A stretch of DNA of 64,000 nucleotides from CAYFZO01 sp965226235 (GTDB lineage Bacteria; Pseudomonadota; Gammaproteobacteria; Poriferisulfidales; Oxydemutatoraceae). Below are positions 26,406 to 36,234 of the stretch, one piece after another. The stretch is from the NCBI GenBank assembly GCA_965226235.1, contig OZ245335.1, positions 372,001 through 436,000 of the forward strand, read 5' to 3'. Both the position numbers and the translations under genes were made by a program. A model generated the notes under the pieces. It had not been told where the DNA came from. It saw nothing but the letters and a program-made list of their open reading frames with translations, and did no database searches. Position 1 is the first letter of the stretch; each line of letters begins with the position of its first letter.

Positions 26406-28309
26406 TGTGCCACCGATTTTTTGCGGCGTCTGACCCTGAAAAACCCAATGAGTAGCGCCGCGATGGTTACTACGACGGGCATGGTGATGATGTTTATCGC
26501 TTTTACTTTGGCCCCCAGCGCTTCAATGTCCTTGACCAGTTGGTGTTGCACGTTGCGAAGTTCCTTGCGGATTTCAACTTTCCTGTTACGGAACTTGCGA
26601 ACTTCCGCACGCTGGGATTTTGTCAGCAATTCGGATTTTTTATCGCTACGCTGTCGTTGTAGTTCTTGCAGTTTGTTTTCCGTTTGGGTCAACTGCTGCT
26701 GCAGGTCCTGTTCCGTCGCACGGTATTTGCGGCTCGCTTGCCGTTCGATTTCCTTCACCTTGGTAAAGGGACGAGAATAGCTTGCGCGGCTGCGTATCCC
26801 AATCAGGTCTTTACTCCCAAAGAGGTTATCTACCATATTGATGACAAAATCCCGATTGCTGGCAAAAGGCCGGACAATAGGCTGGCCAAAAAAGTGCATG
26901 GTCTTGGCCCACATTTGGTCGCTCAGCAGATCGGTATCCCCGACGACGATGACGATACCCGGTTGCGAAGTCTGCTGGATGTGCTCGCGCGTATCATTTC
27001 CTCGCGGCTCTTCCTCCTCTTCTTCATTCTTGTTTTCAGGAGGGGCGTCAAAGGCGCTTGTGAAATTGCCCTGGATGCGCGCAGCCAGCAAATAACTTTC
27101 TCCCGTTGGAGAAAGGCCTTGCACCAACGCCCCGGGATCTCCCAGGTAGCGTAGCCGATCTACTGGAATCGGCATTGCTTGCTTGCTGGTCTCGACAAGG
27201 GCCGTGACTTCCAGGCCCGAGTTTTCAGCTATTTCCACGTCGGAAGCCAGATAAAAATTGATCTCTTCCAGCGCGTCCATGACAACGTCTTCCTGGTTGA
27301 AGTCCTGACGGCGCATATTGAGCGCGGCCGGGTGCGCGATAGACGTTTGACGGTCCTGGAAATTTACCGTTAGAGATCTGGCAAGGTCGGTGATGATGGA
27401 GGAATCAGGTACGTTGAACCCCCATGCGTTAAACAGGCGGTTCAGGCTCGACTTTCTCGCGTTGAGGTCAGCAACCGGTGCGCCACCTGGTTGAAATATC
27501 TGGTCGGCTTCCGAATAGGGATCGACGAAGAACATCCCCTTGCCCCCGCCCAGGATGAACTGGTCGATCGCGTACAATGTTTTTTCCGGCAGTTCTTTCG
27601 GGTGAACGACCATCAGGACGTCGATATCCGGGGCGATCGTCTCGGTGTCGCTAAAAACAAGCTCGACATCAAACACTTGCTCGAGTTCCTGGGTAATGAC
27701 CCATGGATCATTCATCTTGCCGGTTTTCGGGTTTGACCGGGTCGCATACATCGGCAAGTCGGTCATCAGCCCCAGCTTTGGTTTTTTGAGGCGAATCAGC
27801 CCATAAACCAGCTTGTTCAGATCGTATTCGAGAAAAGCTTCACGATCGGCCTGCAGAAAGGGAATGACTTCAGTTGCGTCCAGCGCATTGGTGCCGGCCA
27901 ACCCGAAGTAAATTTGTCCACCGCCCTGGGCCGAAGCAGCCTGCAGGCCCAACTGAGTTGCCCGGTCTTCCGCTTCCGAAAAGGGCTCTGGATCGACGTA
28001 ATGCAGTTTCAGTCTGTCGCCTGAGATCAGGCGATATTCCTCGAGCACTTCCTTGACCCGGTTATAGTAATTCCTGAGTTTGGGAAACGCTTTCGTTTCT
28101 TTTTCGGAGAAAAACAGGTACAGATTGATGGGTTCCTGTATCTGCCCGAGGATGTTCCTGGTGCCTTCGGACAAGGTGTACAGTTTGTTGGCCGTCAAAT
28201 CGAGCCGCACGCCACGCAACAACGTGTCGTTGAGTATCACCAACGCGAAAAACAAGGCAGCGAGTATAACGATCACGCTTCCCCGGGAAAAACTGGCGCC
28301 TGCGTTCAT
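26402..28309 (-). CDS. GldG-like ABC-type auxiliary protein
   Basis: A 635-residue protein with an N-terminal helix (VILAALFFALVILNDTLL), a large extracytoplasmic domain of the ABC_transp_aux (GldG) type containing FVDPYSEADQIFQPGG and VIVVGDTDLLSDQMW, a coiled coil near residues 525-590 rich in Gln/Lys/Glu, and a C-terminal helix ending in a basic tail. It starts 7 bases after the permease gene. The family is named from gliding motility in Bacteroidetes, but it is widespread in non-gliding proteobacteria, where substrate and function are not known. Confidence 0.85.
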   Translation of the reverse strand: MNAGASFSRGSVIVILAALFFALVILNDTLLRGVRLDLTANKLYTLSEGTRNILGQIQEPINLYLFFSEKETKAFPKLRNYYNRVKEVLEEYRLISGDRLKLHYVDPEPFSEAEDRATQLGLQAASAQGGGQIYFGLAGTNALDATEVIPFLQADREAFLEYDLNKLVYGLIRLKKPKLGLMTDLPMYATRSNPKTGKMNDPWVITQELEQVFDVELVFSDTETIAPDIDVLMVVHPKELPEKTLYAIDQFILGGGKGMFFVDPYSEADQIFQPGGAPVADLNARKSSLNRLFNAWGFNVPDSSIITDLARSLTVNFQDRQTSIAHPAALNMRRQDFNQEDVVMDALEEINFYLASDVEIAENSGLEVTALVETSKQAMPIPVDRLRYLGDPGALVQGLSPTGESYLLAARIQGNFTSAFDAPPENKNEEEEEEPRGNDTREHIQQTSQPGIVIVVGDTDLLSDQMWAKTMHFFGQPIVRPFASNRDFVINMVDNLFGSKDLIGIRSRASYSRPFTKVKEIERQASRKYRATEQDLQQQLTQTENKLQELQRQRSDKKSELLTKSQRAEVRKFRNRKVEIRKELRNVQHQLVKDIEALGAKVKAINIITMPVVVTIAALLIGFFRVRRRKKSVAQ

Positions 28310-28316
28310 GCGATCT

Positions 28317-29051
28317 TCAGTCCCTTTTTTTCATTTCGATTACAACGGAGGTGAGACTGAGCCAGAAGCTGATGACCAGGAAGAAATAAATGGTGTCGTG
28401 GAGGTTGATGACGCCTTTATTGATCGAATTGAAGTGGTTGATGAAACTCAACGAAGCGACTGCGTCAACCAGGAACTGAGGCAGCCAGGCGCGCAGAGGG
28501 CTGAGCACCAGCGAAAAATCGCTGATCAGGAACAGAAAGCAAACGACGACGCTGATAATAAACGCGATGACCTGGTTTTTCGTTGTCGCGGATATACATG
28601 ACCCGATTGCGAGAAAACCTGCGGCCATCAACAGACTCCCGATATAGGCGGCCATGATTACGCCGTTGTCCGGGTCTCCCAGGTAGTTGACCGTGATCCA
28701 GATCGGGAAAGTCAAAAACAGGGCAATAGCAGTAAAGCTCCAGGCCGCGAGGAATTTCCCGATGACCGCTTGCGCCGTTGTAATAGGTAAGGTCAGCAGC
28801 AGTTCGAGGCTGCCGGTTTTTCTTTCTTCGGCCCACAGACGCATCGAGATCGCGGGCATCAGGAACAGATAGATCCAGGGATGATAGGCGAAGAACACGG
28901 ACAGGCTCGCCTGCCCTCGCTCGTAAAGGCTTCCCAGGTAAAAAGACATGGCGGTACTCATCGTTAAAAAAATCACGATGAAAACGTATGCGATCGGTGT
29001 AGCGAAATAGCTGGCTAATTCTCGTTTGAACACAGACAGTGCCGGGGTCAT
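28317..29051 (-). CDS. ABC transporter permease, GldF-like
   Basis: A 244-residue membrane protein with about six helices of the ABC-2/GldF type. MTPALSVFKRELASYFATP and the cytoplasmic RLWAEERKTGSLELLLTLP are typical of this permease class. It overlaps the ATPase gene by 4 bases and precedes the GldG-like gene. It should form the channel of the exporter with the ATPase at 29048-29962. Confidence 0.88.
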   Translation of the reverse strand: MTPALSVFKRELASYFATPIAYVFIVIFLTMSTAMSFYLGSLYERGQASLSVFFAYHPWIYLFLMPAISMRLWAEERKTGSLELLLTLPITTAQAVIGKFLAAWSFTAIALFLTFPIWITVNYLGDPDNGVIMAAYIGSLLMAAGFLAIGSCISATTKNQVIAFIISVVVCFLFLISDFSLVLSPLRAWLPQFLVDAVASLSFINHFNSINKGVINLHDTIYFFLVISFWLSLTSVVIEMKKRD

Positions 29052-29962
29052 GAAATCTCTCCCTTGGTCAGTTCCCTGAACACTTCGTCGAGCCTCCCGG
29101 TTTCCGTGCGCAAATCCTTGACCGGCACCTTGCGGGCTCGAATAAATTCTTCCACGATGGGATACAGCGGTTCGGATCCGGAGGGAAACGCGTACAAGCG
29201 TTCGCTGAGTTCAACGGAATTCACGGCCGCCAGCGACTGCAGGTCAGTGGCGATTTGCGGGTCGTCCGCAATCATGCTTACCGCGTTGTGGTAGCGCGAG
29301 CGTGCCACCAGTTCCCCAGGCGTGGAATCGATGGTCAGCCTGCCCGCGGATATGATCAAAGCTCTGGTGCACACCGCTGTAACCTCTTCCAGGATATGCG
29401 TGGAAATCACCACGATCTTGTCGGAACTCAATGAGTTGATCAACTGGCGGACCTGATGTTTCTGATTGGGATCAAGGCCATCGGTTGGCTCGTCCATGAT
29501 CAAAACCCTGGGATCATGAATCAGGGCCTGAGCCACTCCGACCCGGCGCTTGAACCCCTTGGACAAAGTTTCTATCGGTTGATGCAACACCGGCTTGAGT
29601 TCCAGCCTTTCGATTACGCTGTAGTAGCCTTCGCGTGCTTGTTGTGCTTCGACCTGCCTGACCTTCAGAACAAATTGCAGAAAATCATGCACGGTCATCT
29701 CGCCGTAAGAAGGTGCCCCCTCGGGTGTGTAGCCGATGATCCGTTTTGCCTGGATACTTTCCTTTTCAATATCATGGCCACAGATCTCGATGCTCCCGGC
29801 ACTTGGCTGCATAAACCCGGTGATCATTTTCATGGTTGTGGATTTTCCGGCGCCATTAGGTCCCAGAAAACCCAGCACTTCACCTGTATTCACCTCGAAA
29901 CTGAGGTTGTCGACGGCGATGAAAGAACCGAAACGTTTGCTCAGGTCTTTGATTTTGATCAT
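29048..29962 (-). CDS. ABC transporter ATP-binding protein, GldA-like
   Basis: A 304-residue ABC ATPase with Walker A GPNGAGKSTTMKMITG, the Q-loop region IGYTPEGAPSYGEMTV, a signature that reads LSKGFKRRVGVAQAL (LSGGQ variant common in ABC-2 exporters), Walker B VLIMDEPTDGLDPNQ and the switch His in STHILEE. First gene of the four-gene Gld-like cassette (ATPase-permease-GldG-DUF4340), each joined by short overlaps or gaps, so probably one operon. Confidence 0.92.
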   Translation of the reverse strand: MIKIKDLSKRFGSFIAVDNLSFEVNTGEVLGFLGPNGAGKSTTMKMITGFMQPSAGSIEICGHDIEKESIQAKRIIGYTPEGAPSYGEMTVHDFLQFVLKVRQVEAQQAREGYYSVIERLELKPVLHQPIETLSKGFKRRVGVAQALIHDPRVLIMDEPTDGLDPNQKHQVRQLINSLSSDKIVVISTHILEEVTAVCTRALIISAGRLTIDSTPGELVARSRYHNAVSMIADDPQIATDLQSLAAVNSVELSERLYAFPSGSEPLYPIVEEFIRARKVPVKDLRTETGRLDEVFRELTKGEIS

Positions 29963-30032
29963 GGTTTTTCAGCGGAAACGGCGCAGGCAAACCTTGCCAT
30001 GCGGTGAAACGGGGCTGGTCGACATTTCCAAT

Positions 30033-30794
30033 TCATTGTCTCGCGTTGTTTTGTTCGTCCATAAACTTTATTGCTTCGACCAGATCGCTTTCGGTATCTA
30101 TGCCAGGCATCGCTTCACCCTGCGCTTTGTGCACATAAATTATGTCGCCACGACACAAGGCTCGCAGTTGTTCGAGCTTTTCGCGACGCTCGATTTCAGG
30201 CGACGGCAATCGCGTAAAACGCCGCACGTAGCCACAGCGATAAGCATAGACACCCAGGTGATGGCGCCACTCGGTCGCGTATTCTATAGAGGCCCTGCTG
30301 AATTGTAAAGCCACACCGTCGTCATCGGTCATCACTTTGACGACATTGGCGTCTCTCCTGCGCGCATCGGAAAGGGGAGCCGACAAGGTCGCGATCGAAG
30401 CGTCAGGATGTTTTGCCAGCGCGGTCGCGACATCTGCAATATCCTGTGGCGAGAGAAAGGGCTCGTCGCCTTGAACATTCACGACGATACTGCCGTCGCT
30501 CCACTGCAGCGCCGCGACGACCTCAGCGACACGGTCGCTTCCTGAAGCACAGTCGGGCGACGTCATCTGTGCCAGGCCGCCGATCCTTTCGATGTGTTCG
30601 GCTATCCTGACATCGTCCGTCGCGACCACGACCTGCTCCGCACCACTGCGGCGGGCGTTTTCATATACATGTTCGATCAAGGGGCGCGAACCGAGTATTC
30701 GCAGTGGTTTCCCGGGCAACCTGCTCGAAGCGTAACGGGCTGGAATGACGATCCGGAAAGCTTCACCGCCGCTTGCTGTAACGCTCGTATTCAT
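30033..30794 (-). CDS. kdsB: 3-deoxy-manno-octulosonate cytidylyltransferase
   Basis: Activates Kdo as CMP-Kdo for lipopolysaccharide inner core synthesis. The 253-residue protein has the nucleotidyltransferase opening IVIPARYASSRLPGKPL and the later VNVQGDEPFLSPQDI. The only ATG before this motif makes the gene overlap the upstream trm112 gene by 32 bases. It is the distal gene of the msbA-lpxK-trm112-kdsB run. Confidence 0.96.
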   Translation of the reverse strand: MNTSVTASGGEAFRIVIPARYASSRLPGKPLRILGSRPLIEHVYENARRSGAEQVVVATDDVRIAEHIERIGGLAQMTSPDCASGSDRVAEVVAALQWSDGSIVVNVQGDEPFLSPQDIADVATALAKHPDASIATLSAPLSDARRRDANVVKVMTDDDGVALQFSRASIEYATEWRHHLGVYAYRCGYVRRFTRLPSPEIERREKLEQLRALCRGDIIYVHKAQGEAMPGIDTESDLVEAIKFMDEQNNARQ

Positions 30795-30960
30795 CCAAAG
30801 AAATCCGCCTTGCTTCGGCTTCGATCATTACCGGGATGCCGTCCTTGATCGGGTACGCCAGTCGTGCCGCCAGGGAGATCAACTCCTGGTTGCCGGCATC
30901 GTAGATCAACGCCCCTTTGGTGATCGGGCAAACCAGGATGTCCAGAATCTTTTCATTCAT
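30763..30960 (-). CDS. Trm112 family protein (YcaR-like)
   Basis: A 65-residue protein, MNEKILDILVCPITKGALIY.., of the Trm112/UPF0434 family; bacterial members are small proteins commonly encoded between lpxK and kdsB. Only one of the zinc-type cysteines is retained (ILVCP), as in many proteobacterial members. The start at 30960 overlaps the lpxK stop (ATGA), preferred over an ATG eight codons upstream. Function in bacteria is not established. Confidence 0.9.
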   Translation of the reverse strand: MNEKILDILVCPITKGALIYDAGNQELISLAARLAYPIKDGIPVMIEAEARRISLDEYERYSKRR

Positions 30961-32045
30961 TTTCGCAATGCTTTCGACAAGCATCGATCCAGTGCTTGCC
31001 AGAATCCTCTTTCCGGCACCGCTTCAATCTGCAGAACCCAAACATTATCGCTTGCGAAGCAACGACATTTTACTGCATCTTTCTCGGTAACGATGACCGG
31101 TGCCTGCGGGTCAAAGTGGATATCCTGTTCGCGATAACGATGGTGATCCGGATAAGCGTGCTCGATTACCCGCGCCTCGAGCGCACGCAGTTGTGCGAAA
31201 AAACGTTGTGGATCGACGATACCCGCGCAGCCATGCACGGCACGCCCGGAGAAAGCGTCAACGGGAAGGCGCGCGCCTGTAACCAGGTTCTCAAACCCCA
31301 ACGACCGCATCTGCATCGAAAACCGTTGCTCCGGCGGCAACCCGTCGATCACGTCGCCGTGTGGTTTGCAGGTCCCGTTAGTCACGACGATATCGACGGA
31401 ACGCAAACGGGATTGCGGCTCACGTAGCGGGCCGGCCGGCAGCAGCCATCCGTTGCCGAAACCGGTAGCGGCATCCACCAGCGCGATCTCCACATCGCGA
31501 CGCAAGCGGTAATGCTGTAACCCATCGTCGCAAATTACGACATTGACGTCGAATCGCTTGTAAAGGTACTGTGCGGCACGCTGCCTGTCGGGATCAATGA
31601 CCACCGGGCACCCTGTTTTTTCCTTCAGCAGAAGCGGTTCATCGCCGGCTTCGTTTGCACCCTCCGCCCGCACCGGGTGAGGATAACTGCCTGGCTTTGC
31701 ACCATACCCTCGGCTGGCGATTCCCGGCTTGTATCCTTTGGCTTTGAGCCGACCGGCAATCGCGGCAACCAGCGGTGTTTTCCCGGTACCCCCCACGACC
31801 AGATTCCCGACGATGATGACCGGTGGTCCCGCAGGCGCAGGTTGTCGCTGAACCAGGTACATCCGCCTGGCTTTCACGGCGATGAAAAACAGCGCCGAAA
31901 GCGGCAGTAGCAGGTAGCGCAGGGGGTGCGGCTTACCGTACCAAACGCGATTCGCCAGACGCCTGCGGCTCTCTCTAAACAAGCTATCGAACCATCCGCA
32001 GGGTACGCTCAGTCGATCAAGTCCCGGGTATCGTGCTTTCGGCAA
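30957..32045 (-). CDS. lpxK: Tetraacyldisaccharide 4'-kinase
   Basis: Phosphorylates the 4' position of the lipid A disaccharide at the inner membrane. The 362-residue frame has a membrane helix near residues 44-58 and the P-loop-like VGNLVVGGTGKTPLVAAIAGRL, followed by GIASRGYGAKPGSYP and CDDGLQHYRLRRD, all family signatures. Translation from the first ATG overlaps the end of msbA by 37 bases; typical LpxK N-termini begin nearer RVWYGKPHPL, so a start up to about 30 codons downstream is possible. Confidence 0.94.
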   Translation of the reverse strand: MPKARYPGLDRLSVPCGWFDSLFRESRRRLANRVWYGKPHPLRYLLLPLSALFFIAVKARRMYLVQRQPAPAGPPVIIVGNLVVGGTGKTPLVAAIAGRLKAKGYKPGIASRGYGAKPGSYPHPVRAEGANEAGDEPLLLKEKTGCPVVIDPDRQRAAQYLYKRFDVNVVICDDGLQHYRLRRDVEIALVDAATGFGNGWLLPAGPLREPQSRLRSVDIVVTNGTCKPHGDVIDGLPPEQRFSMQMRSLGFENLVTGARLPVDAFSGRAVHGCAGIVDPQRFFAQLRALEARVIEHAYPDHHRYREQDIHFDPQAPVIVTEKDAVKCRCFASDNVWVLQIEAVPERGFWQALDRCLSKALRK

Positions 32046-33775
32046 AACCCGGCGTAAATTCCGTTGAGTTCAGACAATTCCCGATGGGTGCCCTGCTCGG
32101 CGATGCGTCCCTTTTCCAGAACGATAATATGATCGGCTTTTCGAATTGTGGAAAGACGGTGCGCGATGATGATCACGGTGCGGGTTTGCGTGATTTCCTC
32201 CAACGCTGCCTGGATATGCCTTTCCGAGTCAACGTCCAAAGACGCAGTCGCCTCGTCGAAAATCAGGATGGGTGCGTTCTTGAAAAGTGCCCGCGCGATC
32301 GAAACGCGCTGTTTCTGTCCCTCCGAAAAAATACCGCCGTTGTTACGCAGAACCGTATCAAAACCTTCCGGCAGGAGTTCGATAAATTCGAGCGCGCGGG
32401 CTTTCCGCGCCGCCGTCACGATATCCTCCGGTCTGTAGTCCTTGCCGCAGACAATATTGCAGGCGACACTCGTGCTTGAAAGCGTTGTGTGCTGAGGCAC
32501 GTAGGCGATCTGCTCACGCAGGTCGGCGAGCGGAATTTCAGCAATGTCGATCCCGTCGAGCTCGATGCTGCCCCGCGTCGGTTCGTACAGGCGTGGAATC
32601 AGCTTGGTAAAGGTCGATTTCCCGGTTCCCGACCTGCCCACCAGCGCGGTTTGTTGCCCGGCGGCTATTCGGCAATCGATACCTTTGAGCGTGAACTCGT
32701 CGCTGCCCGGATATTGCATGAAAACGTTTCTGAAGTGCAGGGAGCCATCGCACTTCAATTTCCCGGTTTTCTTCTCTGTTGGCTCTGCTGGCTCATCGAT
32801 AAAATTGAAAACGCTTTCGGCCGCGGCCAATCCATCCTGCAGTATCCCATTGAGCCTTGCCAGGTTGCGTATCGGACGCATCATCAACAACGCGGCGGCG
32901 GAAAATGAAGCCAGTGTTCCCGGCGAAGTTGCTCCTGCAATTCCCTCGCGCAATGCGAGCAGCAAAACCATGGCAAACCCCAGACCAGCCAGCAATCCTG
33001 CGACCGGCGCGTTGAGTGCTTTCACCACGAGCAGGCGCATCCGCTGCTTCCGGTTGTTCTCGTTGCTTTTCTCGAAGTTCGCGCACTCGCCGTGCTGGTT
33101 GCCGAACAACTTGATTGCCATGTTGCCCTGTATTGCCTGCTGTATGTCGTCGGTCACGTCTCCCATCGAGGTTTGAATGCGACGAGACACCTTGCGAAGG
33201 CGTCTGCTTGACAGTATTGTCAGCCAGCCGATCAGCGGAAACAGGGTGATCAGTACCAAGGAAAATTGCCAATGGAGATAAAACAACCAGGTGATCAGAC
33301 CAAGGATGGTCAATGTATCCCGGATCAGGTAAGTGAAGGTCTGGGCGGATACCGACAGGGTTTTTTCAACGCTGAAGGTAAGCCTCGACATGATCACCCC
33401 GTGCGCCGTTGTATCGAAGTAGGAAGTTGGAAGCTGCAGCAGGCGGGCGAACATTTCGGAGCGCAGGTTCTTGCTGATCCAGTTGCTGATGCACTCCATG
33501 TAATACAGCAGCATGAAATTGCCGGCGGCGCGCACCGAAAGAACGAGAAACAACACGGCGGGAACCCATCCGAAATAAGCCTGGCGTTCCCCGCCGATAA
33601 TGTTCCCGTCAAGCAACGGCTTCATCAAAGCGGCCAGACCGATGTTCGTTGACGAAAACATCACCATGCCAATCATCGCAAGCGACAGGTATTTCTTGTA
33701 CTGCCAGATATAGCTGAACAATCTCCCGCAGACGCCGGACGAGAACAATCGATCGAGCAGGTTTTTCTTCAACAT
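32009..33775 (-). CDS. msbA: Lipid A export ATP-binding/permease protein MsbA
   Basis: Half-size ABC exporter flipping lipid A-core across the inner membrane. The 588-residue protein has six membrane helices in the first 310 residues, then Walker A VGRSGTGKSTFTK, the signature reading FSEGQKQRVSIARAL in place of LSGGQ, Walker B ILIFDEATASLD and the switch His in IIAHRLSTI. It is first in the msbA-lpxK-trm112-kdsB run, 64 bases downstream of comEC. The exbB-exbD pair often found between comEC and msbA/lpxK is missing. Confidence 0.93.
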   Translation of the reverse strand: MLKKNLLDRLFSSGVCGRLFSYIWQYKKYLSLAMIGMVMFSSTNIGLAALMKPLLDGNIIGGERQAYFGWVPAVLFLVLSVRAAGNFMLLYYMECISNWISKNLRSEMFARLLQLPTSYFDTTAHGVIMSRLTFSVEKTLSVSAQTFTYLIRDTLTILGLITWLFYLHWQFSLVLITLFPLIGWLTILSSRRLRKVSRRIQTSMGDVTDDIQQAIQGNMAIKLFGNQHGECANFEKSNENNRKQRMRLLVVKALNAPVAGLLAGLGFAMVLLLALREGIAGATSPGTLASFSAAALLMMRPIRNLARLNGILQDGLAAAESVFNFIDEPAEPTEKKTGKLKCDGSLHFRNVFMQYPGSDEFTLKGIDCRIAAGQQTALVGRSGTGKSTFTKLIPRLYEPTRGSIELDGIDIAEIPLADLREQIAYVPQHTTLSSTSVACNIVCGKDYRPEDIVTAARKARALEFIELLPEGFDTVLRNNGGIFSEGQKQRVSIARALFKNAPILIFDEATASLDVDSERHIQAALEEITQTRTVIIIAHRLSTIRKADHIIVLEKGRIAEQGTHRELSELNGIYAGFCRKHDTRDLID

Positions 33776-33839
33776 GGGTCAGCTATCACCCCGATATTAT
33801 AATCAGCAGGGATCACCCTCACGCCAGAGTGCGTCTGCA

Positions 33840-36143
33840 TCAACAACGCTGCAACGAATAAAAGCTTTGCTGCGTATGCCAGAATCGCTTTGCGTCCCGC
33901 CGGTGCAAATGCCGAACTTCGGTTGCATAACCTGGAACGAAACGTATCATCAGGGCGCCGGTTGTCGCCGTGTCGAACACGCGGGCACAAATACCCAGAT
34001 ATTTCTCGATGATTTCCTCTTTCGGCAAACCAAAACGGTTCCGGTAGCCACTGGTGACGATGGCGAACCGTGGGAGAACCGCCGTTACGAAAGCATCGCT
34101 CGATGAAGTCAGGCTGCCGTGATGAGGAATCAGCATCACCGACGCTTTGAGGCTCTCCCGTTGCTGCGCCAGCAGCAGGCTTTCCGCGTCTTTTTCTATA
34201 TCGGCTGTCAGTAGCAGCGAATGATTTTGCGTTGTGATTTTCAGCACGCAGGATGCGTCATTGCCCGTGAAGCGGCTGTCGCTCTCGAGTGGAGGATGAA
34301 GAATTTCGAACAGAACCTCATCCCACATCCAGGCTTGCCCTTTGCGGCAAAATTCCACCCGTGGATTCATCGCCTTTACGGCGGCACTACCCAGGATTTT
34401 TTCCGGATTGAAAGAATCGAGGATGAACTTCAGGCCACCGGCATGGTCGTTATCGCTGTGCGAGATCAGCAAGGCATCGAGTCGATCGATATGACGCGAT
34501 CGCAGATAGGGGATGACCGCTGCTTCGGCAGCACTGAAATTTTCTCCGTAGGCCGGCCCGGTATCGAACAACAGAGCGTGTCCCTGGGTCGCGATGAAAA
34601 CCGACAAGCCTTGACCAACGTCAAGAAATGTCGCTTCGAAAGCACCCTTCTCCAAGCCGTTCTCGACACTGACACTCAGGGGCAGCAACAGTATCGCGGC
34701 TGTTAGCTTATGCTGCCATTGGCTCGCCAGAAGGATTGCAACAATGCCGATGCAGGCGAACGGGTAGCTCCACACCGGTGGTCGATGCCGAAGTTGAAGA
34801 AAATCAAACTGGCTGATCCACTCGCCCCCATACCACAGGAATCCAAGCAGCAAATCCGCGAAACGGACAAGGTATTCAGCCGGCCAGGTATCCAGCAACG
34901 TAAACGGCACCGCCAGCAGTATGCTCGGTAAAATCAGCAGGCTGACCAACGGGATCGCGATCAGGTTGGCGAGCGGTGCGAGCAAGGCCCCCTGCCCAAA
35001 AAACAGCAATCCGGCAGGCAACAGCGCCAGCGCCAGTGTGATCTGCAGCTTTGTCCACGCAATCTTCTTCTGTCCTGAACGTAGACGAATGCACAGCGCG
35101 ATCAAGCCGACCGCGATGAACGACATCCAGAACGAAGCCGTCAGCGTGCTGAGCGGATCATGAATGAGGATCGCTACGATTGCCGGCGCGAGAGCTCCGG
35201 ATAGCGATATCCGACGGTACAGCAGCGCACACCCGACAACGCAGCCAAGCATGATCAGTGCGCGCTGCGTAGGAATCGTAAACCCGGCGAGCCAGGCATA
35301 GATACAGGCTGCCAGAAACGCCGGCACCATGGCGACGAGCAGACTCGGCCACAGGGTGAATTCCAGCAGATACCTGGTCCACAAAAACCGGAATATGAAA
35401 AAAACGAAGCCGAATACCAGGGTGATATGCAAACCGGATATCGCAAACAGGTGACCGGTTCCCGTCGCGATCAACAATTCCCTGCTCTCTTTTTTCAATA
35501 GCCCACGCTCCCCCAGCGAAAGCGCGATAATCGCACCGATATTCGGGGTTCCCAGCGCTTTCATACGTTCGTACAGGCGATAGCGCAATGCCTGCGGTGA
35601 CCATTCCCCGATACGGCTGAGCAACCTGAAATCGCGAACATACCCGCTCGCGCCGATACCCTGAGAAAAAAGATAGCGTTCGTAATCGAAGCCTCCCGGG
35701 TTCATATACCCGCGCGGACGCTTCAGACGCAGCTTCGCTGCCAGCACGTCACCGGGACGGATGAGTCCATCGACCTCCTTATTTGTGGGAGGGTAAAACG
35801 ACAGCCGGATCTTGTTCGGCAACCCAGCACCATAATCGTCCTCGACCCAGGCATCGAAACGCACGGAGCGAGGTTTGTCCCGAGGGATCGAAATAACGCG
35901 AAGCACTGCGTCGAGTTCCCTGCTTTCAAGCCGCTCGGGCAGTAGGTCCTGTTGGTGCGCGCCAGCAACGAACAGGGTCCAGAGAAACCCGCTGACCAGG
36001 GCGCCAATGAACAGCCACCCCGGTTTTTTGGCGCCGACCAGGAGAACCAGAGGAGCCAGCGACAAGGCCGGCCATCCTGGCAACTGCGAAAAGCCTTGCA
36101 ACGCGACGTTGCCAAGCAGAAACCCGGCAGCAAAAACTGGCAT
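33840..36143 (-). CDS. comEC: DNA internalization protein ComEC/Rec2
   Basis: Inner-membrane channel for single-stranded DNA uptake in natural transformation. The 767-residue protein has an N-terminal DUF4131 region, a multi-helix competence domain with ATGTGHLFAISGLHITLV (about residue 225), and a C-terminal metallo-beta-lactamase domain with FLDVGQGLSVFI, LLFDTGPAYG and the metal motif ISHSDNDHAGGL, where the usual HxHxDH is partly replaced by S-D-N-D-H. Between lolD and msbA, a typical gammaproteobacterial location. The rest of the transformation machinery is not in this window. Confidence 0.93.
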   Translation of the reverse strand: MPVFAAGFLLGNVALQGFSQLPGWPALSLAPLVLLVGAKKPGWLFIGALVSGFLWTLFVAGAHQQDLLPERLESRELDAVLRVISIPRDKPRSVRFDAWVEDDYGAGLPNKIRLSFYPPTNKEVDGLIRPGDVLAAKLRLKRPRGYMNPGGFDYERYLFSQGIGASGYVRDFRLLSRIGEWSPQALRYRLYERMKALGTPNIGAIIALSLGERGLLKKESRELLIATGTGHLFAISGLHITLVFGFVFFIFRFLWTRYLLEFTLWPSLLVAMVPAFLAACIYAWLAGFTIPTQRALIMLGCVVGCALLYRRISLSGALAPAIVAILIHDPLSTLTASFWMSFIAVGLIALCIRLRSGQKKIAWTKLQITLALALLPAGLLFFGQGALLAPLANLIAIPLVSLLILPSILLAVPFTLLDTWPAEYLVRFADLLLGFLWYGGEWISQFDFLQLRHRPPVWSYPFACIGIVAILLASQWQHKLTAAILLLPLSVSVENGLEKGAFEATFLDVGQGLSVFIATQGHALLFDTGPAYGENFSAAEAAVIPYLRSRHIDRLDALLISHSDNDHAGGLKFILDSFNPEKILGSAAVKAMNPRVEFCRKGQAWMWDEVLFEILHPPLESDSRFTGNDASCVLKITTQNHSLLLTADIEKDAESLLLAQQRESLKASVMLIPHHGSLTSSSDAFVTAVLPRFAIVTSGYRNRFGLPKEEIIEKYLGICARVFDTATTGALMIRFVPGYATEVRHLHRRDAKRFWHTQQSFYSLQRC

Positions 36144-36234
36144 GGTTCAGAATCGCCGACCAGAGAGGTTTTTGCCCTCCAAAGCGACGAGTGGCCATAA
36201 CCGGGCGAACAAGCAACGCCGGGGGCAACGAAAG

